Origin: Sorangium aterium
GTDB taxonomy: Bacteria; Myxococcota_A; Polyangia; Polyangiales; Polyangiaceae
Direction of reading: 5' to 3'
DNA length: 64,000 nucleotides
Assembly: GCF_028368935.1 (NCBI RefSeq)
Contig: NZ_JAQNDK010000003.1
Location: 62,001 to 126,000 of the forward strand
A program made the position numbers and the translations under genes. Position 1 is the first letter of the stretch. Each line of letters starts with the position of its first letter. The notes under the pieces were generated by a model. It was not told where the DNA came from, ran no database searches, and saw nothing but the letters and a program-made list of their open reading frames with translations. Positions 21,455 to 30,156 of the stretch are shown piece by piece.

Positions 21455-22797
21455 AGCCAGCCGTGGGGGAACGCGAGGACGTCGCCGATCGACGCGGCGC
21501 CGAGGCACAGCGCGACGAGGCGATCGACCCCGAGCGCGTTTCCCGCCGCGGGCGGCATGCCCTCCTCGAGCGCGTCGAGGAAGCGCTCGTCGATCGGATA
21601 GACCGGCTTGCCCTGGGCGGCCCGCGCCCCCTGATCGGCGAGGAGCCGCGCGCGCTGCTCGACCGGGTCGGTCAGCTCGCCGAAGCCATTGCAGAGCTCG
21701 ACGCCCGCGACATACAGCTCGAACCTCTCGCAGACCCGCGGATCGCTCGGCTTGAGCCGCGCGAGCGACGCGAGCGGCGCGGGGAAATCGACGAGGAACA
21801 CCGGGTGGGGCAGCGCAGCGATCGCCGGCTCCACCGCGTCCACGAGCAGGCGGAAGAACCGCTCCTCGTCGCTCGACGCGAGCGCGATCGCGTCGTCCGC
21901 GGGCACGCCCGCCCAGCGCGCGAACGCCTCGCCGATCGAGATCCGCGGGAACGGCCGCTCCAAACGTACCTGCTTGCCGGACGTCGAGATCGTGCCATCC
22001 GCGCCGAGCGCGCCCGCGACGCGCTGCACGATCGCCTCGGTGTCGGCCATCACCTCGTCCACGCCGGCGAAGGCGCGGTACCATTCGAGCATCGTGAACT
22101 CCGGGTTGTGCCTGTCGCCGAGCTCCCCGCGCCGGAAGCAACGCGCGAGCTGGAAGCAGCGCGGGACGCCTCCCGAGAGCAGCCGCTTCATCTGGTACTC
22201 CGGGCTCGTGATCAGGAACGTCGGGCGCGCCGCCTGCACCGCGAACGCGTCGAGGTGTAGGTCGAGCCCGGGGGAGGGGACCATGCTCGGCGTCTCCACC
22301 TCGAGGAAGCCGCGCTCGGCGAACAGCGCCCGCACCGCGGCGAGCGCCGCCGCGCGCTGCGCGAGCGCCGCGCCGCGCCCGCGATGGATCGCGCGCTCCG
22401 TCTCGCTCGACGGCGGCGCCGCGGCGCCCGCGCGCGCCCGCGGCGGCCTCCGGGGCGCGATCCGCTCGACGATCCGCGCGGACGTGAGCGCGCAGTCGGT
22501 CGGCGCCGGCGCCGGCGCGCCCTCGACGATCGCGAGATCGCCGACCTCGAGCGGCGGCGCGGGCGCGCCCTCGAGCGCGACGCGCAGCGCGCTGAACGCG
22601 TCGCCGAGGACGACCGCGCCCTCCGCGACCGCGAGCACGCGGCCGCCGACGCGAACCCTTCCGGGCAGCGGCGCACCGGCGGGACACGGGGAACAGGCGG
22701 AGACGATGTCGCTCGGGGCGAACGTCGCCGGGAATCCAATGGAGGTGTTTGTTTCAGAGAGAGCCACGGGAGCCTGCGTTGAAGGTGCCGGAGACAT
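21451..22797 (-). CDS. epmA: EpmA/GenX-like elongation factor P lysine ligase (class II lysyl-tRNA synthetase-like)
   Basis: The 448-residue protein carries the class II aminoacyl-tRNA synthetase catalytic core. Motif 1 lies near LFAERGFLEVETP, motif 2 is FRRGELGDRHNPEFTMLEWY and motif 3 is GNALGVDRLVAL. The text is closer to EpmA (PoxA/GenX), which attaches beta-lysine to a lysine of EF-P, than to housekeeping LysS. It differs from the standard EpmA of about 325 residues by an N-terminal extension. Residues about 45-110 of it look like a beta-rich, possibly OB-fold module (GRVRVGGRVLAVAEGAVVLGDAF). The start ATG at 22797 is chosen for this domain. Its stop overlaps the start of the next gene. 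EpmB and EF-P genes are not in the window. A repurposed lysyl-tRNA synthetase paralogue remains possible. Confidence 0.82.
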   Translation of the reverse strand: MSPAPSTQAPVALSETNTSIGFPATFAPSDIVSACSPCPAGAPLPGRVRVGGRVLAVAEGAVVLGDAFSALRVALEGAPAPPLEVGDLAIVEGAPAPAPTDCALTSARIVERIAPRRPPRARAGAAAPPSSETERAIHRGRGAALAQRAAALAAVRALFAERGFLEVETPSMVPSPGLDLHLDAFAVQAARPTFLITSPEYQMKRLLSGGVPRCFQLARCFRRGELGDRHNPEFTMLEWYRAFAGVDEVMADTEAIVQRVAGALGADGTISTSGKQVRLERPFPRISIGEAFARWAGVPADDAIALASSDEERFFRLLVDAVEPAIAALPHPVFLVDFPAPLASLARLKPSDPRVCERFELYVAGVELCNGFGELTDPVEQRARLLADQGARAAQGKPVYPIDERFLDALEEGMPPAAGNALGVDRLVALCLGAASIGDVLAFPHGWL

Positions 22798-23002
22798 ACC
22801 ACGCAGGTTGACCAGGGAGGTCACGTAACGAGGCAATCGCGGCCACAACTCCTTGATTTTCCGCGAGGACGCCGCGTCGCTTCTCCTTGATGAGCCAACG
22901 CAACTCGTTACGTTGGTCGCGCTCGTCGGTCCGGCCCTGCCGCGCCTCACGCGAGCGCTGCTTGCAGAAAGCCAGCAGAAATCCAGCCGGAGAGAAGAAC
23001 CC
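22798..23002. promoter_or_regulatory. Divergent promoter region between epmA-like and protease genes
   Basis: The 205 bases separate two divergent genes and must hold both promoters. A 9-base inverted pair (22824-22832 and 22904-22912, CGTAACGAG and its complement) and a smaller palindrome around 22896-22917 (CCAACG ... CGTTGG) could be operator half-sites. I see no clear -35/-10 pair. Confidence 0.35.
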
Positions 23003-25261
23003 ATGAGACGACTGCCGCTCTTGCTTCCGTTGACCGCACTCGCAGCCTTGGCCGCTGCGGGGCCCGCCGCCGCGTCCGAGTGGCACACGCTGCGGAAGGG
23101 CTCGCCGGCAGCGGACCTGTCCTTCCGCGGCGCGGAGGGCGCGCGGGGCGCGGCGGAGGCGGCCCTGAAGCACGCCGCTTCAGAGCTCCGCCTCCAGGGC
23201 GTCTCGCTGCGTTACCAGAGCGAGCTCGTCGATGGCGATCACCGCACCGTCCGGTTTGCGCAGGTCCACGCCGGACTGCCCGTGCTCGGCGCCGCCGTGG
23301 CGATCGACGTCACTCGGGAGAACCGCGCCGAGGTCGTGGTGCTCGACGTGGCGCGGGACGTGTCGGTCGCGACGACGCCGACTCACGGGGAGGAGGCCGC
23401 GCGGCGCGCGGTCGAGGCGACGTACGGGATGACGCTCTCGGAGCGGCCGAACGCGGCGCTCGCGGTGCTTCCCGAGGCCGAGACGGGCGGCAAGCTCGTC
23501 TGGGTGGTCGATGTCCGGTCGGATCGCGGCGGGGAGCGCTACCTCGTCGACGCGCACACAGGCAAGCTCGTCCACAGGCGCTCGCTGGCCGTGCACGCGC
23601 GAGGGCGCGTTTACCCCATCAGCTCGGCGGTCACGCCCGAGGTCCAGGATCTCGAGCTCACAAGCCTCGACGCGGCGGATCCCCAGACCTTGAGCGGCTG
23701 GGACGGCAACTTCAAGGTGGTGAATTACGTGGATGGCGACCTCGCCGCCGGCGTCCCGCTCACCCTGGAGCAGAGCGTCGGGCCGAACGCAGGGGAGGAC
23801 TTCCTCTATGACCCGCCCACGAGCGCGGAGGACGCGCACGACCAGTTCGCGCAGGTCGGCATCTATTACCACCTCACCCGGATGCGCGATTACTTCGTGT
23901 CGACCCACCACATCGACATGGGGGCGCCTGGCTGGAAGCTCGTCGCGGTCGCCAACATGCTGGAGGCGGGCCGGCCGATGGACAACGCGTTCTTCTCGGG
24001 AGAGGGGGTGGGCGAGCCCTTCCGCGCGCCGAACCTCATCGCCATCGGCCAGGGCTCGTTCTTCGATTTCTCGGACGACTCCGACGTGTTCCTCCACGAG
24101 TTCACCCATTACGTCTCCGCCAACGCGGTCGGCTACAATGGGGGCCAGTTCGCGATCAACGAATACGGGCTCTCCCCCTGGGCCGGCAGCATCGATGAGG
24201 GCATCGCGGACTATTTCGCCTGCACCGTGAACGGCGACTCCACGCTCGGCGAGGCGACGCTGGCGCCCTTCGGCATGGCGCGCGACCTCGCGAAGGACGC
24301 CAAGACGTGCCCCGGCGATCTGGTGGGCGAGGTGCACGAGGACGGCGAGCTGATCGGCAGCCTCGCGTGGTCCTTGCGCGAGAAATTCGGGGCCAAGGTG
24401 GGCGACAGGCTCGTCTGGGGCGCGGTGACGCTGCTGACCCCCAACGCCTCGTTCGGCGATTTCGCCAAGGCGCTGAAGAGGGCGACCGACAAGCTGGTGA
24501 CCGCCGGTGACCTCACGGAGGCGGACGCCGGCGCCGTCGACGCGCTGATCGAGAGCCGCGGCCTCGACGACTGCGAGGAGGTGCTCGATCTGACCGGGGG
24601 CAAGTCGCAGACGACGAACATGCTCGGGATCGACTCGCTGGTGTTCGGCACCGGGGCGTCGTGCGCGGATTACCGCTCGCAGCTCAGCCTGCAGAGCCTC
24701 TTCCACTTCAAGAGCACGCCGGATCGGGCCGCGAAGGGCGTCCGCTTCACCGTGCAGGTCGATCCCGATCGCGGCCACGACGTCGAGTGGAGCATCTATG
24801 TGAGGACCGGCCGGCACGTCGGCTTCAGGCTGGGCGAGCTCCTGCCGGAGGTCAGGAACTACGATTACAGCGTCGAGGGGATCACGGAGACGAGCGGTGA
24901 GCTCGTCATCGACGAGAGCTCCGAGCCGCCGTTCGATCCCACGCAGACGTACTACCTGGTGATCGGTCACAAGAACTGCCCGTCCTCGTCCGTGACGGTG
25001 GAGAGCGAAGATCTCGGGGTGGAGCCGCCTGTCGAGCCGACGGATCCCGTCGAGCCGGAGCCCGCTGGCTCCACGGGCGGCGCGACGCCGGACCCGACCG
25101 ATCCGATCGAGGATCCCGAGCCGGAGACGGTCGTGGGGTGCGCTTGCCGCGCCGCCGAGCCGAGCGCGCCCGTCGCGCCGTGGACGGCGCTCGCCGGGGT
25201 CGCGCTCGCGGGAGCTGCCGTGCTGAGGCGGCGTGCGCGGGCGCGTCGTGCGCTGGGCTGA
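23003..25261 (+). CDS. Secreted thermolysin-like metalloprotease with MYXO-CTERM anchor
   Basis: The 752-residue protein has a Sec signal (MRRLPLLLPLTALAALAAAG) and an FTP/PepSY-type propeptide (to about residue 200). The peptidase domain contains the zinc motif HEFTH at 365-369 and the third ligand in SIDEGIADY (Glu399). This layout fits gluzincins of the M4/M36 type, which are made as zymogens and cleave proteins outside the cell. A Pro/Glu/Asp-rich linker (VEPPVEPTDPVEPE) leads to a C-terminal GCAC motif, hydrophobic helix and Arg cluster. That is the MYXO-CTERM sorting signal, processed by a rhombosortase-like or myxosortase enzyme for surface attachment. The start ATG at 23003 follows an AGAGAAG ribosome site; an upstream ATG in the same frame would put 50 non-signal residues first. 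Confidence 0.88.
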   Translation: MRRLPLLLPLTALAALAAAGPAAASEWHTLRKGSPAADLSFRGAEGARGAAEAALKHAASELRLQGVSLRYQSELVDGDHRTVRFAQVHAGLPVLGAAVAIDVTRENRAEVVVLDVARDVSVATTPTHGEEAARRAVEATYGMTLSERPNAALAVLPEAETGGKLVWVVDVRSDRGGERYLVDAHTGKLVHRRSLAVHARGRVYPISSAVTPEVQDLELTSLDAADPQTLSGWDGNFKVVNYVDGDLAAGVPLTLEQSVGPNAGEDFLYDPPTSAEDAHDQFAQVGIYYHLTRMRDYFVSTHHIDMGAPGWKLVAVANMLEAGRPMDNAFFSGEGVGEPFRAPNLIAIGQGSFFDFSDDSDVFLHEFTHYVSANAVGYNGGQFAINEYGLSPWAGSIDEGIADYFACTVNGDSTLGEATLAPFGMARDLAKDAKTCPGDLVGEVHEDGELIGSLAWSLREKFGAKVGDRLVWGAVTLLTPNASFGDFAKALKRATDKLVTAGDLTEADAGAVDALIESRGLDDCEEVLDLTGGKSQTTNMLGIDSLVFGTGASCADYRSQLSLQSLFHFKSTPDRAAKGVRFTVQVDPDRGHDVEWSIYVRTGRHVGFRLGELLPEVRNYDYSVEGITETSGELVIDESSEPPFDPTQTYYLVIGHKNCPSSSVTVESEDLGVEPPVEPTDPVEPEPAGSTGGATPDPTDPIEDPEPETVVGCACRAAEPSAPVAPWTALAGVALAGAAVLRRRARARRALG

Positions 25262-25415
25262 AGTGAAGGACTGAGGGTCTGAGGCCGCGGGCGCCACGCG
25301 GCGGGCGACGCATCGACGCGCGCCGCCGTGGCGCCTGCCCTCTACGCAAGCGCGAGGCTCGGAGCGCTCGCGCGTGTCGCTTCTGTGGGTGGGATACGGG
25401 GCCGCTTTCGCTGCG
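25262..25415. other. Short convergent gap, nothing recognised
   Basis: The protease and the Gly-rich lipoprotein gene converge here. No clear hairpin terminator was found in the 154 bases. Confidence 0.3.
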
Positions 25416-25874
25416 CTAGCGTCCGCCCGCGCCGCCCGCGCCGCCGGTACCGCCCGCACCGCCGGTGTCGCCACCGGCGCCACCCGCACCGCCGGCGCCA
25501 CCCGCACCGCCGGCGCCACCCGTACCGCCGCCGCTTCCGCCCTCGCCCGCACCGCCGCCTCCGGCCGTCCCGTTGCCGCCGGTGCCACCGCCGCTGCCGC
25601 TCGTGCTGCTCGTGCTGCCCGTCGTCGGGTTCTGGTTCGGATCGCAGACCTGCGTGGTCACATCCGGTCTGCAGCAACGATGTTGTTGCTGCTGCTGACC
25701 GATGCCCATGCACTCGAGGCCATCGGCGCAGTCATCGTTGCCGTTCGCGATTTCGCAGGGCTCGCCCTCTTGCTGCCGGCTGCAGCTCGCGGCGGAGGCG
25801 ACGATCGCCGCGGCGAGCGCGGCCAGGAGGAGCGCGGGGCGCAAGGCGTTGCGCGATGTCTTCGGGGCTTTCAC
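25416..25874 (-). CDS. Gly/Ala-rich repeat lipoprotein
   Basis: This 152-residue protein starts at a GTG (25874) and has a lipoprotein signal with Cys31 after SAAS. A small cysteine-rich region follows: GEPCEIANGNDDCADGLECMG, a run of five Gln, then HRCC. It resembles the short Cys motifs of other myxobacterial surface lipoproteins. The last 75 residues are a Gly-rich tail built from GGAGGAGG and GGTGG units, encoded by GC-rich codon repeats. The tail may be flexible or a spacer. It lies 44 bases downstream of pgsA in the same direction and could belong to that operon. No enzymatic function is suggested. Confidence 0.7.
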   Translation of the reverse strand: MKAPKTSRNALRPALLLAALAAAIVASAASCSRQQEGEPCEIANGNDDCADGLECMGIGQQQQQHRCCRPDVTTQVCDPNQNPTTGSTSSTSGSGGGTGGNGTAGGGGAGEGGSGGGTGGAGGAGGAGGAGGAGGDTGGAGGTGGAGGAGGR

Positions 25875-25918
25875 GCGCGCTGGTCTAGCAGAACCACGCG
25901 GGCTTGCCTATTGCCCAT

Positions 25919-26575
25919 CTACTGCGGAGGGGTAGGCCGGTTCTTCGCGTCGATGGCGTCGATGAACAGGCCCATGTACTGCGCGGCGCTCGTGATCGAG
26001 AAGATGAGCGATAGATAGATGAGCAGCCGTCCGACGTGCACCACGTCGACCTCTCCGAAGTCGACGCCGAGGTGGATGTGGTACGGGTAACCGAGGATCA
26101 GGCAGACGATCCCGATCATCTGCAGCGCTGTCTTGATCTTCCCGCCGTCGCCCGCCGCGATGACGAGCCCCTCGGTCGAGGCGATCGAGCGGAGCGCCGT
26201 GATCGTGATCTCGCGCGAGATGAGCAGCACCACCGCCCACGCCGGGATCCGGCCCATCGGCACCAGCCACACGAGCGTGGCGGCGACGATGAGCTTGTCG
26301 GCGAGCGGATCGAGGAACTTGCCGAGCACGCTCACGAGGCCCTGCCGCCGCGCCAGGTAGCCGTCGAGCATGTCCGTGATCGCCGCGAGCGAGTAGACGC
26401 CCGCGGCCCAGAAGCAGTCGCGCGGCGCGCCCCTCGAGAGCAGCAAGAGGACGGCTGGGATCATGAGGATCCGGGCGAACGTGAGCAGGTTCGGGAGGTT
26501 CCGCGCGTCTTCCCAGAGCGTGCGCCGCCGCTGCGCCTTGATGCCCCGCAGGGACGTGCCCGCGCTAGCGACCAT
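25919..26575 (-). CDS. pgsA: CDP-diacylglycerol--glycerol-3-phosphate 3-phosphatidyltransferase
   Basis: The 218-residue membrane protein makes phosphatidylglycerol phosphate from CDP-diacylglycerol and glycerol-3-phosphate. The family signature is complete: Asp68, Asp71-Gly72, Ala75-Arg76, Gly85, Asp89 and Asp93 (DMLDGYLARR...GKFLDPLADK). The NLPNLLTFARI N-terminus is typical of PgsA rather than phosphatidylserine synthase. Several hydrophobic helices follow. The ATG at 26575 overlaps the last 11 bases of the upstream TPR-AIM24 gene, so translation is probably coupled. Confidence 0.93.
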   Translation of the reverse strand: MVASAGTSLRGIKAQRRRTLWEDARNLPNLLTFARILMIPAVLLLLSRGAPRDCFWAAGVYSLAAITDMLDGYLARRQGLVSVLGKFLDPLADKLIVAATLVWLVPMGRIPAWAVVLLISREITITALRSIASTEGLVIAAGDGGKIKTALQMIGIVCLILGYPYHIHLGVDFGEVDVVHVGRLLIYLSLIFSITSAAQYMGLFIDAIDAKNRPTPPQ

Positions 26576-28247
26576 CGACGAGGACCATCCCCTCTCCGCC
26601 GAACGTCACGAAGCCCTGCATCCCTCCGGGCGCCTCGGAGGCGGGAAGCGTGCGCGGCAGGAGCCGGCCCATCCACCCGAGCACCGCGGTCGCGCGCGTC
26701 GACGTCGGCCGCGACGGGGTGATCTCCAGCGCTGCGGCGCGCTCGGGCACCGACAGGACCATGTGGCCGCGGCCGCGGAGCTGCACCATCGCGACCGCCT
26801 CGCCCTCGCCGGCCGGCAGGCGGCCGTTCTCGTAGCCGATCGGCAGATCGAAGCCGACGAGGACGTCCTCGCGCAGGTAGATCGGCTCTTCGCCGAGCGT
26901 CACCGGGTGGAGCCGCCGCCCCTCCGGCGCGCCGAGCACGAGCTCGCAGCGCCCGCCGATCTCGACGAAGGGCGTGCTCGGCCCGCCGAGCGGCTCGTCG
27001 AAGATGCGCCCGCGCGCCTGCCGCTTCAGCACGTGCGTGGCGGTCCCGGAGTGCACGCTCATCGTGCGCAGCGCGTCGAGCCGGGCGACGAAGCCCTTCG
27101 CTGCCTGCACGAGCACGACGCCGGTCGGGTGCCGCGTGACCGCGGCCTCGCGCGGGAAGACGAGCAGCCGCTCGCGCGCGAGCGCCGAGAGCGTCTCCAG
27201 CGGCTGCGCCGCCGACGGCGTCGCGGCCGGCGGCGGCGCGGCGGGCGCCGCCGTGGGAGGCGGCAGCGAGGACGACGACGGCCGCCCCGCCGCCTTCCTG
27301 CTCGCCGCCGCCACGTCCGCCGCCCCGGGGACGGCGATCGCGAAGCGGCCCGTCGCGGAGGGCTCCTCGGGCGCCATCGTGCTGCGGCGCACGGTCGGGG
27401 CCACGCTCCCTCCGGGGGGCGCCTGCACGGCGGGCATCGACGGGACCGTCGGCGCCGCGCCGACCCTCGGACCGGGAGCTCTGCTCGCGCCGGGCGCGCT
27501 CGTCGCGCCTCCCGCGCGGTCCGCCCCGAGGCTCTTGAACGACGGCGGCGCCGGGATGGTCGGCATCATCTCGCGGCCAGGCTCGATGGCCGACCATGTC
27601 CCCGACGGGATGCGCGGCAGATCCGAGTCGTGCCGGAAGCCCGCGCCCGCGCGATCGAGCGCCTGCACCGCCTCGCCTGCAGCGCGTTGCACCTCGGCCT
27701 TGGCCTCGATCGGCGGCTGATCCTCGGTGTCGGGCGCCTCCATCGAGTACCGGCCCGTGGCGCCGCCCGTCATGTCGAGCAGGCGGCGCGCCATCGCGTC
27801 GTGGCCGCCCGCCGCGAACGCGTGGCTCGCGCGCTCGTAGTCGCCCATGCGCTGGAACGCGAGCCCCAGGTAGCCCCATGCGCGCTGGTGCTTCGGGTTC
27901 TGCTCGAGCGCCTTCTCGAGCTCGGACCGCGCCTGCGCCGGCTGCCCGGTCTTGAGGTACGAGAGCGCGAGGTTGATGCGCGGCTCGACCGCCTCCGGGT
28001 GGGCCTGGATCAGCCGCTCATAGATCGCGATCGCCCGCGGGTAGAGCCCCAGCCGGAAGTAGACGATCCCGAGCAGGTCTTGCCCCTTGGGATCGCTCGG
28101 CTGGAGCGACAGCGCGCGCTCGAGCTCCGCCTTCGCGGCGTGGACCCGGTTGTCCTGCAGGAGCTCGCTGCCCCGGTGCAGGTGGAACAGGAACTCCTCC
28201 GCCGCGACTTCGCGTGTGGAGGGCCGTGGGTCGTCGCGCTCGTGCAT
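26565..28247 (-). CDS. TPR protein with AIM24-like domain
   Basis: From the ATG at 28247 the product is 560 residues. An alternative GTG at 28280 adds eleven. Residues about 20-150 contain tetratricopeptide repeats (AKAELERALSLQPSDPKGQ, AIYERLIQAHPEAVEPRIN, ALEQNPKHQRAW and a short fourth), which usually bind other proteins. A long Ala/Pro-rich linker follows. The last 220 residues read like an AIM24-type beta domain (LVLGAPEGRRLHPVTL, EPIYLREDVLVGFDLP, GFVTFGGEGMVLVDG). AIM24-like domains are widespread, but their biochemical role is unclear. Hydrophobic regions are few, so the protein is probably cytoplasmic. The gene follows hisA by 37 bases and overlaps pgsA. Confidence 0.72.
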   Translation of the reverse strand: MHERDDPRPSTREVAAEEFLFHLHRGSELLQDNRVHAAKAELERALSLQPSDPKGQDLLGIVYFRLGLYPRAIAIYERLIQAHPEAVEPRINLALSYLKTGQPAQARSELEKALEQNPKHQRAWGYLGLAFQRMGDYERASHAFAAGGHDAMARRLLDMTGGATGRYSMEAPDTEDQPPIEAKAEVQRAAGEAVQALDRAGAGFRHDSDLPRIPSGTWSAIEPGREMMPTIPAPPSFKSLGADRAGGATSAPGASRAPGPRVGAAPTVPSMPAVQAPPGGSVAPTVRRSTMAPEEPSATGRFAIAVPGAADVAAASRKAAGRPSSSSLPPPTAAPAAPPPAATPSAAQPLETLSALARERLLVFPREAAVTRHPTGVVLVQAAKGFVARLDALRTMSVHSGTATHVLKRQARGRIFDEPLGGPSTPFVEIGGRCELVLGAPEGRRLHPVTLGEEPIYLREDVLVGFDLPIGYENGRLPAGEGEAVAMVQLRGRGHMVLSVPERAAALEITPSRPTSTRATAVLGWMGRLLPRTLPASEAPGGMQGFVTFGGEGMVLVDGR

Positions 28248-28284
28248 CGTCGGATGGATCGTACACGAAAACGCACACACGCCG

Positions 28285-29010
28285 TCAGGCGCTCGCCGCC
28301 TCGATCGCCTCGGCGAGCGTGAAGGCCCCCTCGTAGAGCGCGCGGCCCACGATGACGCCGCTGACGCCGGGGATCTGGGCGAGCGCGCGCAGGTGAGCGA
28401 GCGATCCGACTCCGCCGGAGGCCAGGACGGGGAAGCCGCACGAGGCGGCGAGCTCGCGGGTGGCCTCCAGGTTGGGGCCGACCTGCGTGCCGTCGCGGGA
28501 GACGTCGGTGTAGAGGAGCGCCGCGACGGGGGCGCCGGCGAGCGCGCGGGCGACGTCGAGGGCGGTGACGGAGGAGACCTGCTCCCAGCCCTGCACGGCC
28601 ACGCGCCCGTCCTTGGCGTCGACGGCGACCACCACGCGCCCCGGGAAGCGGCCGGCGAGGTCGCGCACGAGCGCGGGATCGTTCACAGCGGCGGTCCCGA
28701 GCACGATGCGATCGGCGCCCAGCGCGAGGTAGCTCTCGGCCGCGGCGGCGGAGCGGATGCCGCCGCCCACCTGCACGCTGCCGCCCTCCACGCCGAAGGC
28801 CGCGATGACGGCGCGGACGGCGTCGGCCTGGACGGGCAGGCCGGCGCGGGCCCCTTCCAGGTCGACCACGTGCAGCCGAGCGCAGGCACGGCGGAGGCGA
28901 GCGGCGAGCGCCGCCGGGTCCTGGTCGTAGACGGTGACCTGATCGTAGCGCCCTTGATGGAGGCGCACGGCCTGGCCTCCGAGGAGATCGATGGCGGGGA
29001 TGAGCTGCAC
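28285..29010 (-). CDS. hisA: Phosphoribosylformimino-5-aminoimidazole carboxamide ribotide isomerase
   Basis: HisA catalyses the Amadori rearrangement of ProFAR to PRFAR in histidine biosynthesis. The 241-residue TIM barrel shows the family start LIPAIDLLGGQAVRL (catalytic Asp at residue 8), the phosphate loops VQVGGGIRS and VLASGGVGSL, and the second acidic site LYTDVSRDGT. The start is a GTG at 29010. Neighbouring hisH and hisB are about 10 kb away. Here it heads a same-strand group with the TPR-AIM24, pgsA and Gly-rich lipoprotein genes. HisF is excluded by the motif set. Confidence 0.95.
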   Translation of the reverse strand: MQLIPAIDLLGGQAVRLHQGRYDQVTVYDQDPAALAARLRRACARLHVVDLEGARAGLPVQADAVRAVIAAFGVEGGSVQVGGGIRSAAAAESYLALGADRIVLGTAAVNDPALVRDLAGRFPGRVVVAVDAKDGRVAVQGWEQVSSVTALDVARALAGAPVAALLYTDVSRDGTQVGPNLEATRELAASCGFPVLASGGVGSLAHLRALAQIPGVSGVIVGRALYEGAFTLAEAIEAASA

Positions 29011-29084
29011 GCGGCGGGTCTAGCGCGCCTCTGCGCCGGCGGGTAGAGGCGGCGAAGGCGGCGGAGGTCCGCGGCGCCGCCGCG

Positions 29085-30092
29085 TCACCACGACCCGCTC
29101 GCCCCGAGCACGACCCCTTCCGGGCTTGCCGCGAGCACCCCTGCGCGGATCCGCCTTGACGTCGCGCCGGCGGTCATGTCGCTCTGCGTCGGCTCGGTCA
29201 GGTAGAGGACCGCCGCCGCCCCGAGCCCGGCCAGCCCCACGCCGAAGCCGATCGTGCTCACGAGCCCGGTGGTGCTCGCGCTCTCCGCCGCGTCCAGGCC
29301 CGTCGGGTCGCAGGCCGTCGGGTCGCTCAGGCCGATCCCGCTGCCGCAGTGCTCGCGGACGACGCTCTTCTTGCCGAGCGTGAGCGCGCCCGTCACCCCG
29401 CCGAGCACGAGCCCCGCGACGCCGACGCCGCCGGCCACGTACACGGCCGCCCGTCGGCTCGAAGGGCTGCTGTCGGCGGGCGGCGCCGCGGCGCCGCTCA
29501 CCTGCAGCTCGACGCGCTTCTTCTCGCCGTGAGCGAGGTGGATCCGCGTCTCCTGGACAGGCCCTCCCGGCGCCTGCGTCGACACGACGTGCTCTCCCGG
29601 ATCCACCGGCACGCTCGCGCCGAGCGCGGCGCTGTCCACCGCGCGACCGTCGCGCTTCACCACCGTCCCCGCGGGGGCTCCCGGCGGGAGGGAGAGCGCG
29701 AGCTCCGGCACGAGCGGGGCCAGCTTCTCGCGCTCCTCCCTGGCGACCTTGGGCCGCTCTCCTTGCCGGCGCTTCTGCTCCGGCGTCAGCTGCTCGTGGA
29801 GCGCAAGGTACTCCCCGAAGTGCGCGAACGCGGTCGCGACGTGGCCCCACCTCGACTCGCAGATGGCCAGCGTGAAGAGCGCCCCCGGCTTGGGCTCGAT
29901 CCGGTGGCTCTCGGCGATCGCGTTGCAGCCCGCCTCGTACCGGCCTGCCTCCATCTCGGCGAGGCCCCGGTTGAAGAGGGCTTCCGCGGTGGCGCTGTCC
30001 TGCGCCGCGGCGGGCGTCGAGGCGGCGAGCGGCCAGAGGACGAGAGCGAGAGGAGCCAACCGGCGCAGGCGACGTGTCATGTTCTGGGGCAT
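29085..30092 (-). CDS. Secreted TPR/PEGA-like protein
   Basis: The 335-residue protein has a cleavable signal (RRLAPLALVLWPLAAS..AAAQ). A TPR-like helical region follows (about residues 35-105, ALFNRGLAEMEAGRYEAGC). Next comes a short PEGA-like beta module (about 150-195), then two hydrophobic segments (about 222-245 and 275-300) that may anchor it in the inner membrane. ATGs at 30092 and 30080 are both possible. It matches the PEGA proteins at 41797 and 49036 in architecture (TPR-like then PEGA-like), although sequence similarity is only modest. The kinase gene ends 64 bases upstream on the same strand, suggesting co-transcription with it. Confidence 0.65.
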   Translation of the reverse strand: MPQNMTRRLRRLAPLALVLWPLAASTPAAAQDSATAEALFNRGLAEMEAGRYEAGCNAIAESHRIEPKPGALFTLAICESRWGHVATAFAHFGEYLALHEQLTPEQKRRQGERPKVAREEREKLAPLVPELALSLPPGAPAGTVVKRDGRAVDSAALGASVPVDPGEHVVSTQAPGGPVQETRIHLAHGEKKRVELQVSGAAAPPADSSPSSRRAAVYVAGGVGVAGLVLGGVTGALTLGKKSVVREHCGSGIGLSDPTACDPTGLDAAESASTTGLVSTIGFGVGLAGLGAAAVLYLTEPTQSDMTAGATSRRIRAGVLAASPEGVVLGASGSW

Positions 30093-30156
30093 CCACGAGA
30101 GAAGGTGTCGAGCGGTGTCGGCGAGGATCGGACCGGCAGCCTGGCGGACATCGGCC

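Noticed and set aside
21451-22797. Housekeeping lysyl-tRNA synthetase
   Set aside because: The catalytic motifs read more like EpmA, the N-terminal extension is shorter than a full LysS anticodon domain, and the gene is coupled to an unknown small gene. I cannot fully exclude it.
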